The translations under genes and the position numbers were made by a program. Shown piece after piece: positions 6,911-13,960 of a DNA stretch of 20,967 nt (the stretch's first letter is position 1; every line of letters begins with the position of its first letter). Location of the stretch: NCBI GenBank assembly GCA_964405775.1, contig CAYOPG010000036.1, forward strand, positions 1-20,967, written 5' to 3'. The stretch comes from JAAZFF01 sp964405775. GTDB taxonomy: Bacteria; Verrucomicrobiota; Kiritimatiellia; RFP12; UBA3636. The notes under the pieces are model-generated. The model saw nothing but the letters and a program-made list of their open reading frames with translations. It made no database searches and was not told the DNA's origin.

Positions 6911-7921
6911 TTAATGCTTGGAGAACTCAATGAGCCTGACAAGCTTCTCGTAAGCCTTGCCGGAGTCGATCGAATCTTCGGAGAGCCTGATGCCCTCTGC
7001 AATGTCGGCGGCGAGGTTGGACGACAGCAGAGATGCGGCGGAGTTGATGAGCACGATGTTGCGCTTGGGCCCCTTGATCTCTCCCTTGAGAATGCCTTCG
7101 GTGATCTTGGCGTTGTCCGGCGCGTCGCCACCCTCGAGGTCGGCGTTGGTGCAGTAGTCGCCGAAGTACATGGCAGGATCGATGTCGTACGTCTTGAGCG
7201 CACCGTCGCGCAGCTCCGTGCAACGGCTTGTGCCCGTGAGCGTAATCTCGTCCATGCCGTCCGAGCCGTGTACGACGAGGACGCGGCGCGAGCCGAGTTT
7301 TTTGAGGACGCTGGCGAAGGTTTCGGTGAGCTGCGGCGCGAAGACCCCGATGAGCTGGCACGGTGCGCCCGCCGGGTTGGTGAGCGGGCCGAGGACGTTG
7401 AAGAGCGTGCGCACGCCCAGCTCCTTGCGCACCTTCCCGGCAAAGCGCATCGCCTTGTGGAATGAGGGTGCGAAGAGGAAGGCGATGCCCAGCTCGTTGA
7501 GCGCCTGCTCCATGATCTCGGGGTCGGCGTTGAGGTTGAGCCCGAGCGCCTCCAGGCAGTCGGCGCTGCCGCTTCTGCCGGAGCTTGCGCGGTTGCCGTG
7601 TTTGGCGACGGTGGCGCCGGCGCCGGCGGCCACGAATGCGACAGTGGTGGAGATGTTGAACGACATCCCGCCGTCGCCGCCGGTGCCCACGGTGTCGAGC
7701 GTGTTGTGGCGCAGCGACTGTATCCTGACGGCTTTGGTGCGCATCGCGCGCGCGGCGCCGCAGATTTCATCGACTGTAATCCCCTTTGCCTCCAGCGCGA
7801 CCAGGAACGCACCCATCTGCGCATCGGTCACTTCGCCTGAGAGGATCATCGCGATTGCATCGCGGCTCTCGTCCTCGGTGAGGTCCTTGCCTGCGATCAG
7901 TTTTTTGAGCATTTCTTTCAT
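6911..7921 (-). CDS. trpD: Anthranilate phosphoribosyltransferase
   Basis: Transfers phosphoribose from PRPP to anthranilate. It has 336 residues, the usual stand-alone length with no glutamine amidotransferase domain attached. Motifs: DTVGTGGDGG (PRPP binding, residues 79-85), NISTTVAFVAA, KHGNRASSGRSGSAD, FNVLGPLTNPA and HGSDGMDE. The ATG at 7921 follows the trpG stop by 17 nt; the ribosome site is modest (GGA then CCACC), and a second ATG at 7912 is possible. All catalytic-loop residues I can check are in place. Confidence 0.97.
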   Translation of the reverse strand: MKEMLKKLIAGKDLTEDESRDAIAMILSGEVTDAQMGAFLVALEAKGITVDEICGAARAMRTKAVRIQSLRHNTLDTVGTGGDGGMSFNISTTVAFVAAGAGATVAKHGNRASSGRSGSADCLEALGLNLNADPEIMEQALNELGIAFLFAPSFHKAMRFAGKVRKELGVRTLFNVLGPLTNPAGAPCQLIGVFAPQLTETFASVLKKLGSRRVLVVHGSDGMDEITLTGTSRCTELRDGALKTYDIDPAMYFGDYCTNADLEGGDAPDNAKITEGILKGEIKGPKRNIVLINSAASLLSSNLAADIAEGIRLSEDSIDSGKAYEKLVRLIEFSKH

Positions 7922-7938
7922 GGTGGATCCGTACCTTG

Positions 7939-8529
7939 CTATTCCGCGTTTTGCGCGGGGTTGGCGATTTTGAGGAAGTTGCGTATGATGCGCTTGCCGA
8001 CTGGCGTCATGATGGATTCGGGGTGGAACTGTATGCCCTCGACCTGGAATTCCGTGTGGCGTATGCCCATGATTTCGCCATCCTCGGAGCGTGCCGATAC
8101 CTTAAGGCATTGTGGGAGGGAAGCCTCCTCAACAGCCAGCGAGTGGTAGCGCATGGCCTTGAACGTGCCTTGGCCCAGGCCTTTGAGCACGCCCTCGCCG
8201 TCGCACGTGACATCGGAGGTCTTGCCGTGCACGAGTCGCTTCGCGTGGACGATCCTGCCGCCAAACGCCTGCGCGATCGCCTGGTGCCCGAGGCAAATGC
8301 CGAGTATGGGCACCTTGCCGCTGAACTCCTCGATGGCGAACATGGATACGCCAGCGCCTTCGGGACGCCCGGGGCCCGGCGAGATTATGATTGCGCCGGG
8401 GGAGAGGGCGCGGATGCCAGGGAGGTCGATCTCGTCGTTGCGGCAGACATGCACGTCGGCCGTCATCTCCAGCAGGTACTGGACGATGTTGTATGTGAAG
8501 GAATCGTAGTTGTCAATCATCAGGATCAT
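7939..8529 (-). CDS. trpG: Anthranilate synthase component II (glutamine amidotransferase)
   Basis: Releases ammonia from glutamine for TrpE. It has 196 residues, a typical single-domain class I amidotransferase. The nucleophile is Cys79 in LGICLGHQAIAQAFGG; HGKTSDV, RYHSLAV and the late FHPES carry the remaining triad and interface residues. The start at MILMIDNYDSFT is the normal family N-terminus and has GGAGG eight bases upstream; the longer in-frame stretch to 8769 lies within trpE. A 14 nt gap follows trpE. Such subunits can also serve PabB; I see no pab gene here, and the position argues for tryptophan. Confidence 0.96.
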   Translation of the reverse strand: MILMIDNYDSFTYNIVQYLLEMTADVHVCRNDEIDLPGIRALSPGAIIISPGPGRPEGAGVSMFAIEEFSGKVPILGICLGHQAIAQAFGGRIVHAKRLVHGKTSDVTCDGEGVLKGLGQGTFKAMRYHSLAVEEASLPQCLKVSARSEDGEIMGIRHTEFQVEGIQFHPESIMTPVGKRIIRNFLKIANPAQNAE

Positions 8530-8543
8530 GTTGTTTGCCTCCG

Positions 8544-10052
8544 TTAAATCCGTGCTCCGTGCTCCGTGCCGCGCTGCGCCTTGATGAGCAGCTCCAGCGA
8601 GCGCTCCATCGCCTTCGCCTTGTTGACCGTCTCGAGCTCCTCCGTCGCCGGATCGGAGTCGGCCACGATTCCCGCGCCGGCACGTATCGTCATGCGCCTG
8701 CGCTGCACGACGGCTGTTCGTATGCAGATGGCGAAGTCCATGTTGCCATCGAACGAGAAGTATCCGCATGCGCCGCCGTACGGGCCGCGGGGGGATTTCT
8801 CGACTTCGGCGATGATCTCCATCGCCCTGATCTTCGGTGCGCCGCTGAGCGTGCCGGCGGGAAAGGCTGCCTTGAATAGGTCGAATGCGTCGCAGTCATC
8901 CTCCAGCTCCGAGACGACGTTGGAGACGAGGTGCATGACGTGCGAGTAGCGTTCGATGATCATGAGGTCGGTGACCTGCACAGTGCCGGGCAGCGACACG
9001 CGGCCGAGTTCGTTCCTCCCGAGATCCACGAGCATGAGGTGCTCTGCGCGCTCCTTCTCGTCCTGCAGCAGGGAGTCGGCGAGCTTCCTGTCGATCTGCT
9101 CCGTCGCGCCGCGCGGGCGCGTGCCGGCGATTGGGCGCAGGCATGCGCTGCGGTTGTCGAGGCGGATGAGCGTCTCCGGCGAGGAGCCGATGAGCGTGCA
9201 GCCCTGGCTCTTGAAGAAGAAGAGGTATGGCGAGGGGTTGATGTAGCGCTGGGCGCGGTAGAGGCTGACGAGGTCGTCGGGCGCGGCGCATTCGAATGTG
9301 CGCGACACTACGCATTGTATGATATCGCCCTCGAAGATGTGCTCCTTGACCTTTTTCACGCTATCCATGAACTCCTCGGCAGTCTCTATAGGCTGGGGCA
9401 GCGCAATCGGCATCTTGCCAGGGTGCGCGGCATCTGCGGCCTTGGAGCCGAGTTCCTTGAGCATGGAATCGACGCGAGCGCGCGCCGCATCGTAGACCAT
9501 GTCCTCCGTGCCATCGGCCGTGTACGCAAGCGCGACAACCGCGAGCGTGTGCGCGACGTTGTCGAACACAAAGAGATTGTCAGGAATAATCATCTCCGCC
9601 AGCGGCTGCTCGGGCGGCAGCCTGTTGGGGACGCGGTTTTCGAAGAAGTGAGCCATTTCGTACGCGACATAGCCTACGAGACCGCCGCTGAAGCGCGGGA
9701 GGCCGTCAATCTGTGCGATCCTGTAGGGCTTGAGCAGGTCTCGCAGCACGGCTATGGGGTCGCCGTTGTGCTGGATGCGCCTGTCGCGGAATCCTTCACG
9801 GACGACGACATCGCTGCCATAGACCGTCACGTTTGCGCGTGCAGAAGACCCCATGAAGCTGTACCTGCCCCAGCGTTCGCCGCCGTCTGCAGATTCGAAC
9901 AGGAAAACGTTCTCGCTAGTGTTTGCGAAACGCGCAAGCACGGACACGGGCGTCTCGGTGTCGGCGAGGATTTTCACGCCGACCGGTATTACGGTGGCCG
10001 TCTTCGCCAGCTCCGCGAATTCTTCGCGCCGGGGGAAACTTTCTAGGATCAT
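8544..10052 (-). CDS. trpE: Anthranilate synthase component I
   Basis: Converts chorismate plus ammonia to anthranilate, the committed step. It has 502 residues from the ATG at 10052, which has AAGG eight bases upstream; an in-frame extension to 10100 enters the leader and is unlikely. The tryptophan feedback site is recognisable near residues 50-67 (FLFESADGGE...GRYSF, equivalent to the LLES region). The catalytic half has RPIAGTRPRG, DEKERAEHLMLVDLGRNELG, FPAGTLSGAPKIRAMEII, GPYGGACGYF and AGAGIVADSDP, all intact. First gene of the operon, 37 nt after the attenuator T-tract, so both enzyme feedback and transcription attenuation are expected to control it. Confidence 0.97.
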   Translation of the reverse strand: MILESFPRREEFAELAKTATVIPVGVKILADTETPVSVLARFANTSENVFLFESADGGERWGRYSFMGSSARANVTVYGSDVVVREGFRDRRIQHNGDPIAVLRDLLKPYRIAQIDGLPRFSGGLVGYVAYEMAHFFENRVPNRLPPEQPLAEMIIPDNLFVFDNVAHTLAVVALAYTADGTEDMVYDAARARVDSMLKELGSKAADAAHPGKMPIALPQPIETAEEFMDSVKKVKEHIFEGDIIQCVVSRTFECAAPDDLVSLYRAQRYINPSPYLFFFKSQGCTLIGSSPETLIRLDNRSACLRPIAGTRPRGATEQIDRKLADSLLQDEKERAEHLMLVDLGRNELGRVSLPGTVQVTDLMIIERYSHVMHLVSNVVSELEDDCDAFDLFKAAFPAGTLSGAPKIRAMEIIAEVEKSPRGPYGGACGYFSFDGNMDFAICIRTAVVQRRRMTIRAGAGIVADSDPATEELETVNKAKAMERSLELLIKAQRGTEHGARI

Positions 10053-10089
10053 TTGTGTTGCCTTGTTTTGGAATTGAATGGTTGAGTAT

Positions 10090-10132
10090 AAAAAAAACAC
10101 CGGCTAATGTCTCAATAAACATCACCGGTGTT
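10090..10132 (-). terminator. trp attenuator (intrinsic terminator before trpE)
   Basis: On the minus strand AACACCGG (10132-10125) pairs with CCGGTGTT (10103-10096). Inside it TGATGT pairs with ACATTA (one G-T pair), leaving one bulged G and an 8 nt loop, so the stem is about 14 bp. The T-tract starts within the closing arm and runs to 10091. The hairpin sits 37 nt ahead of the trpE ATG and after a Trp-rich leader ORF, which is the position of an attenuator. Confidence 0.88.
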
Positions 10133-10158
10133 AAAATCGTTACGCTAACCGTGAACAG
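10123..10158 (-). promoter_or_regulatory. Putative attenuator switch segment (regions 2 and 3)
   Basis: CTGTTCAC (10158-10151), just after the leader stop, is a perfect complement of GTGAACAG (10246-10239) at the leader start. The overlapping CACGGTT (10153-10147) can pair, with two bulges, with AACACCGGTG (10132-10123), the upstream arm of the terminator. These pairings exclude each other and give antiterminator versus terminator states. No folding energy was computed. Confidence 0.45.
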
Positions 10159-10159
10159 G

Positions 10160-10246
10160 CTACGCGCGACATGCCGTGCGATGTTTGCATTTGCGCCACC
10201 ACCCGTACCATGCCTTGTTGACTGTCTCTGTAGAATTTCTGTTCAC
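10160..10246 (-). CDS. trpL: trp leader peptide with Trp-Tyr-Gly-Trp-Trp
   Basis: A 28-codon frame from GTG (10246-10244) to TAG (10162-10160). Codons 13-17 are TGG TAC GGG TGG TGG (10210-10196), giving W-Y-G-W-W, followed by RKCKHRTACRA. Three tryptophans in five codons in a short frame between the trp promoter and a terminator is the signature of ribosome-mediated attenuation: scarce Trp-tRNA stalls the ribosome and favours read-through. GTG is the only NTG start in the open frame, and its ribosome site is poor (AGAAAAACA), which is the weak point of the call. The frame contains no other Trp. I rate the Trp cluster as strong and the exact start as tentative. Confidence 0.75.
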   Translation of the reverse strand: MNRNSTETVNKAWYGWWRKCKHRTACRA

Positions 10247-10289
10247 TGTTTTTCTGATTTGCGGACCTTTCCGCCTTTCGATGTGTTAC

Positions 10290-10318
10290 TTTATACAGTA
10301 ATCCTATTTGCAAGTCAA
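10290..10318 (-). promoter_or_regulatory. trp operon sigma-70 promoter
   Basis: TTGACT (10318-10313), a 17 nt spacer and TATAAA (10295-10290) on the minus strand: five of six consensus bases in each box and ideal spacing. RNA would start near 10283. A small hairpin GCGGA-AAGG-TCCGC (10274-10261) would lie close to the 5' end. I see no obvious TrpR-type palindrome over it. Confidence 0.78.
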
Positions 10319-10442
10319 GGGGTTTTGAAAAGTTTTTTTCTGCAACTTTTGTCGGCTTGATGGCGTTCGGAGTTTTTGATAACATCCAAGAAGATCATAG
10401 CACAAATAAATGTAGAGCTGCATTGCGTGGCAGGGGGCGTTG

Positions 10443-12617
10443 ATGGAACTGATTGATTTGACAGGAATTTGGAATTTGAGCGGCAGGGGCATAGGCGAGA
10501 GCAGGGTGTTGCCAGCCGAGGTGCCTGGCGGCGTCCATGCCGCGTTAATGGCGGAGGGCGTAATACCAGATCCCGGAGTGGGAGACAACGCTGAAAAGGT
10601 CGCGTGGGTGGGTGAGGGGGACTGGACTTTTGAACGCCCTTTTGAAGTGAGTGCTTCACTATTGGAACACGATGTGGTTGAACTGGAGTGCGACGGCATC
10701 GACACTTTCGCCGAAGTTCTAATCAACGGCAAGACTGTGTTGCGTGCCGACAATATGTTTAAATCTTGGAAGATCGATGTGCGTGATGTTTTACACGTGG
10801 GATCCAATTCGATAAGAGTTGAAGTCGAGTCACCGTTCCGTCATGCAGATAAGGCGCTCGTGCGTAAAGCCAAATATGGGTTCGGCTCTGAATACAGCCC
10901 CGAATGCGTTACGGCGGGGATTTGTCGCCCTCTGCGTATACGAGCGTGGAACGAGGCGAGATTTAGAGATGTCGTGTTCAAACAAGAGCATGTTAACGGG
11001 GAAGTGAATCTTTTTATCGATATCTGGGTTGACTCTGCTCGGAATTCAGACAGAGAGATTATCGCAGATTATCTTATAGAAGACCCATCGGGCGTGGAGA
11101 TTATAAGAGGTGATCTCAGACGCTCCGAGTTGTCTGGTGGCTCATTCAGCGGAAAATGCAACATCGTATCGCCACAACTCTGGTGGCCTAACGGGATGGG
11201 GGCGCAACCGCTATATAGTGTCACATTGACGTTGCGCAATACTGCCGGCTCAGAACTTGATCGAGTCGTTAATAAAACAGGGCTTCGTTCTTTGGACGTG
11301 GTTGAACGTCAAGATGGTCTTGCATTCGCGCGGTGCAACGGGAGGGAAGTTTTTCTAAAAGGGGGCGTCTGGATCCCGCCTGGCCTGTTTCCAGCCCACT
11401 TTACCAGCGAGGATTACATACACCTGGTTGGCAGTGCTGTTGACGCCGGCATGAATGCCTTCAAGATATGGGATGGAGGCACTTTTGAGAATGACATTTT
11501 TTGGGAACTTTGTGACGAAAACGGCATGATTGTTTTCGGAGTCGACGGCATATCCGAGTTTGAAGACGGGGTTGGAAAGCAAAATCAATCATTCCATCAC
11601 GCATGTCTTTTTGACAATTACATGATAAAGCTTGGAGAGGACAATGGCCTTCGAATTATACGCGATGAAATGTCGTTCCCTTGCCCGGATACGCTGTCTG
11701 AAAGCCTGCCGGAGAATCGTCGTTGGATAAACGGTTCCGATATGGACGACCGTGTGTCTGGTCCGCGCGGTGCCTCAGCCATACTCGCGGACATAGTGTG
11801 GGAATGGCCAGTTGCCTCGAGCTTCTCGGATTGGATATGGTTGAGCCAAATTGCACATGGGGCGTTTGTTTGCGACGAAATAGCGAAGAGGCGTCTCGAA
11901 CCGTCCTGCTCGGGCGTGATGTGGGAGCCTTTTGCGAGTTGCTGGGCGAACGCGGACGGATCTTCTATTGACAGTGCTGGGCGTTGGAAATCTCTACACT
12001 ACATGGTGCGCGCGGCGTTCGCCGAGGTTTCCGTCCACGGTGTGTTGATAGGCTACGGAATGGTCGATGTTTATATCTCGGATTTGGAGATGGAAAGGCG
12101 GGATATCCTTCTTAGATGGCGTGCTATGGGCATGAACGGCATGGTGTTCGATGAAGGTCAGATAGATCATCAAACCCGCGGGCGTAATTCAGCAGAGCCT
12201 GTTGCAATAGATCTTGCCTCGGTGGTGGAACACTACGGCGAAAACTCGGTGGTGCTTTGGCTCGACGTGCTTGACGCTGAAGGTGATGCTCTTGCCTCCG
12301 ATTTCGTGCTGTTCTCCCCTCCGAAGCACCTCGAGCTTGAGAATCCGCAAGTGGCGTTGGATATAGACGACACCTTTGTGGTTGATGGAGAGGAGGTCTT
12401 TCGTGTGACGCTTTCGGCTGCGGCGCCTGCTTTCTGGGTGTGGCTTGACATACCGGGTGAACAGGCGCAGTTTAGCGGAAACTTCATTTGCCTGGAGCCG
12501 GACAGTCCGGTTGAAATTTACGTTTCCACGGTGAACAGCATGAAGCAGCACGAATTCAGGCAGCGGCTCGTCGTTCGCAGCCTCTACGATATAAAGACGG
12601 CCATAAACGCTTCTTGA
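10443..12617 (+). CDS. GH2 beta-mannosidase-like protein, shortened
   Basis: It has 724 residues against roughly 830-890 for typical GH2 beta-mannosidases. No signal peptide, so probably cytoplasmic. The N-terminal sugar-binding-like domain (LTGIWNL, VPGGVHAALMAEGVIPDP, DWTFERPFEV), the Ig-like middle (LWWPNGMGAQPLY), the barrel start (FLKGGVWIPP, IWDGGTFENDIFWELCDENG), the late barrel (SQIAHGAF, SSIDSAGRWKSLHYMVRAAF) and the C-terminal domains can all be followed. The stretch that should carry the acid/base motif (W-x-G-N-N-E) is absent: only about 40 residues separate CDENGMIVFG (about 355) from RDEMSFPCP (about 405), which aligns with the nucleophile SEFG region. It may therefore be inactive or altered. 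ATG at 10443 has GGGGG seven bases upstream; a TTG at 10440 is less likely. The 124 bases between this gene and the trp promoter show no clear promoter. A strong terminator follows. Confidence 0.85.
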   Translation: MELIDLTGIWNLSGRGIGESRVLPAEVPGGVHAALMAEGVIPDPGVGDNAEKVAWVGEGDWTFERPFEVSASLLEHDVVELECDGIDTFAEVLINGKTVLRADNMFKSWKIDVRDVLHVGSNSIRVEVESPFRHADKALVRKAKYGFGSEYSPECVTAGICRPLRIRAWNEARFRDVVFKQEHVNGEVNLFIDIWVDSARNSDREIIADYLIEDPSGVEIIRGDLRRSELSGGSFSGKCNIVSPQLWWPNGMGAQPLYSVTLTLRNTAGSELDRVVNKTGLRSLDVVERQDGLAFARCNGREVFLKGGVWIPPGLFPAHFTSEDYIHLVGSAVDAGMNAFKIWDGGTFENDIFWELCDENGMIVFGVDGISEFEDGVGKQNQSFHHACLFDNYMIKLGEDNGLRIIRDEMSFPCPDTLSESLPENRRWINGSDMDDRVSGPRGASAILADIVWEWPVASSFSDWIWLSQIAHGAFVCDEIAKRRLEPSCSGVMWEPFASCWANADGSSIDSAGRWKSLHYMVRAAFAEVSVHGVLIGYGMVDVYISDLEMERRDILLRWRAMGMNGMVFDEGQIDHQTRGRNSAEPVAIDLASVVEHYGENSVVLWLDVLDAEGDALASDFVLFSPPKHLELENPQVALDIDDTFVVDGEEVFRVTLSAAAPAFWVWLDIPGEQAQFSGNFICLEPDSPVEIYVSTVNSMKQHEFRQRLVVRSLYDIKTAINAS

Positions 12618-12645
12618 ATCAGCCCGCAGGTTTTGTTACAATTCT

Positions 12646-12683
12646 CGCCCGTGAAAGCCTCTGTCAAGGCAGCGGGCGTTTTT
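12646..12683 (+). terminator. Rho-independent terminator after the GH2 gene
   Basis: CGCCCG (12646-12651) pairs with CGGGCG (12673-12678). An inner GCCT/AGGC stem (12657-12660 with 12667-12670) closes a 6 nt loop, and five T follow (12679-12683). It lies 28 nt after the GH2 stop and separates that gene from fabZ. Confidence 0.85.
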
Positions 12684-12688
12684 ATTAT
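12661..12688 (+). promoter_or_regulatory. Weak candidate promoter for fabZ-lpxA-secretin
   Basis: CTGTCA (12661-12666), 16 nt, then TATTAT (12683-12688): four and five of six consensus bases. It overlaps the terminator hairpin. Only 34 nt separate the terminator from fabZ, so either this serves as promoter or fabZ depends on read-through. Confidence 0.3.
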
Positions 12689-12717
12689 CGATAGTATACC
12701 CAGAAAGTTAAATCCGA

Positions 12718-13179
12718 ATGAAATCGTTTGGCATAGACCATATTATGAAGCTCCTCCCGCACCGTTATCCGTTCCTTCTGGTGGACAAGGTGCTTGAGAA
12801 TGACAATGGAACACATCAAATCGCCGTTAAGAACGTTTCCATGAACGAGCCTTTCTTTCAAGGGCATTTCCCGGACTACCCTGTTCTTCCCGGGGTTCTT
12901 CAGATCGAGATGATTGCTCAAGCTGGCGGCATCATGGTATTGACACAATTTGATGAGCTCCCGGAATTCAACACCCTGCTCACGTCCGTTGACAGCGCCA
13001 AGTTCCGCCGTCAGGTTCGCCCAGGCGACCAACTACACATAGAAACCACTTTGATCAAACGCCGCGCGAATTTGGCTAAAGTTGCTGGTGTGATAACCGT
13101 TGACGGAGAAATAGCCACAGAAGCGACTCTAATGTTTATGCTTGTCGCCAAGGATGGCGGCGAAATCCCCTCCAAGTAA
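12718..13179 (+). CDS. fabZ: 3-hydroxyacyl-ACP dehydratase FabZ
   Basis: Dehydrates 3-hydroxyacyl-ACP in fatty-acid elongation and competes with lipid A synthesis for hydroxyacyl-ACP. It has 153 residues in a hot-dog fold. The catalytic His15 lies in LLPHRYPFLLVDKV and the catalytic Glu64 in PGVLQIEMIAQAGG; FFQGHFPDYPVLPG precedes it. The helix length and Glu position mark FabZ rather than FabA. It is a stand-alone enzyme, not the LpxC-FabZ fusion known in some phyla. ATG at 12718 with a poor ribosome site (AGAAAG). lpxA follows after 13 nt, the classic pairing of lipid A and fatty-acid genes. Confidence 0.96.
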   Translation: MKSFGIDHIMKLLPHRYPFLLVDKVLENDNGTHQIAVKNVSMNEPFFQGHFPDYPVLPGVLQIEMIAQAGGIMVLTQFDELPEFNTLLTSVDSAKFRRQVRPGDQLHIETTLIKRRANLAKVAGVITVDGEIATEATLMFMLVAKDGGEIPSK

Positions 13180-13192
13180 GGCTGGTGCTTCT

Positions 13193-13960
13193 ATGGAAAA
13201 GATTCATGCCACCGCGATTGTTGAAGACGGAGCAGTTCTGGGCTCCGATGTTGAGATTGGTCCACATGCAGTAGTTGGATCCAATGTGGTTCTGGGCGAC
13301 GGCTGCAAGGTTTTCGGGCATGCCATGATAAGCGGGCACACGAAACTTGGGGAACGGTGCGAAGTGTACCCCTTCGCGCATATCGGCGGCAAGACGCAGG
13401 ATCTGAAGTACGCTGGCGGGACGACCTACGTAGAGATTGGTGCCCGAACTGTCTTGCGCGAGTGTGTTACTGTGAACAGTGGCACCCGTGATGGGGAGGT
13501 TACAAAGATCGGAGCGGATTGCCTGCTCATGGCATATTGCCATGTGGCGCATGGGTGCAACATTGGAGATCACCTTATCGTGTCCAACGGTACAAGTTTC
13601 GCAGGTGAGGTTTTGACAGAGGAACACGTGACAGTCAGCGGTCTATGCGGCGTACATCAGTTCTGCAGGATTGGGTGTCATGCAATGATCGGTCCTTCGA
13701 CCATTATTCTGCAAGATGCGCCGCCCTATATGATCACAATGGGTGCTGAGGTCAAAGGGGTGAATATAGTAGGGCTTACGCGCCGCGGGTTTTCGGAAGA
13801 GGCCCGTGATGCGATCAAGTCCGCATACAAGGCCATTTACAGATCGGGTCTGAACACCACGGATGCAATAGCCAAGATCGAATCCGAACTTCCTCACACG
13901 CCCGAGCTAGAACATCTCGTGGACTTCTATAAAACAAGCCAACGCGGCGTTATCAGATGA
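13193..13960 (+). CDS. lpxA: UDP-N-acetylglucosamine acyltransferase LpxA
   Basis: Transfers a 3-hydroxyacyl chain from ACP to UDP-GlcNAc, the first lipid A step; cytoplasmic trimer. It has 255 residues. The left-handed beta-helix hexapeptide pattern runs through about residues 1-180 (VEDGAVLGSDVEIGPHAVVG and later turns). Family marks: GGKTQDLKYAGG, RECVTVNSGT, the catalytic His120 in CHVAHGCNIGDH and GVHQFCRIG; a helical C-terminus follows. The ATG at 13193 gives the normal N-terminus (MEKIHATAIV); the in-frame extension to 13142 lies in fabZ. It ends in TGA inside ATGA, which is also the start of the secretin gene, so the two are translationally coupled. Implies an LPS-bearing outer membrane. 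Confidence 0.96.
   Translation: MEKIHATAIVEDGAVLGSDVEIGPHAVVGSNVVLGDGCKVFGHAMISGHTKLGERCEVYPFAHIGGKTQDLKYAGGTTYVEIGARTVLRECVTVNSGTRDGEVTKIGADCLLMAYCHVAHGCNIGDHLIVSNGTSFAGEVLTEEHVTVSGLCGVHQFCRIGCHAMIGPSTIILQDAPPYMITMGAEVKGVNIVGLTRRGFSEEARDAIKSAYKAIYRSGLNTTDAIAKIESELPHTPELEHLVDFYKTSQRGVIR

Noticed and set aside
7939..8769. Longer trpG starting at 8769
   Set aside because: The extra 80 codons are an out-of-frame reading of trpE. The start at 8529 has GGAGG and the normal N-terminus.
10190..10206. T-box riboswitch element (GGGTGGT resembles the T-box core)
   Set aside because: Only seven bases match, the ACCGCGG part is absent, and the site is over 60 nt from the terminator rather than within its antiterminator arm. 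The Trp codons explain the sequence better.
10141..10212. Overlapping 23-codon frame from ATG 10212 (MVRVVAQMQ...) as the trp leader peptide
   Set aside because: It has an ATG, but AAGG lies only one base before it, and it contains no Trp codon. The other frame over the same bases gives the W-Y-G-W-W cluster.
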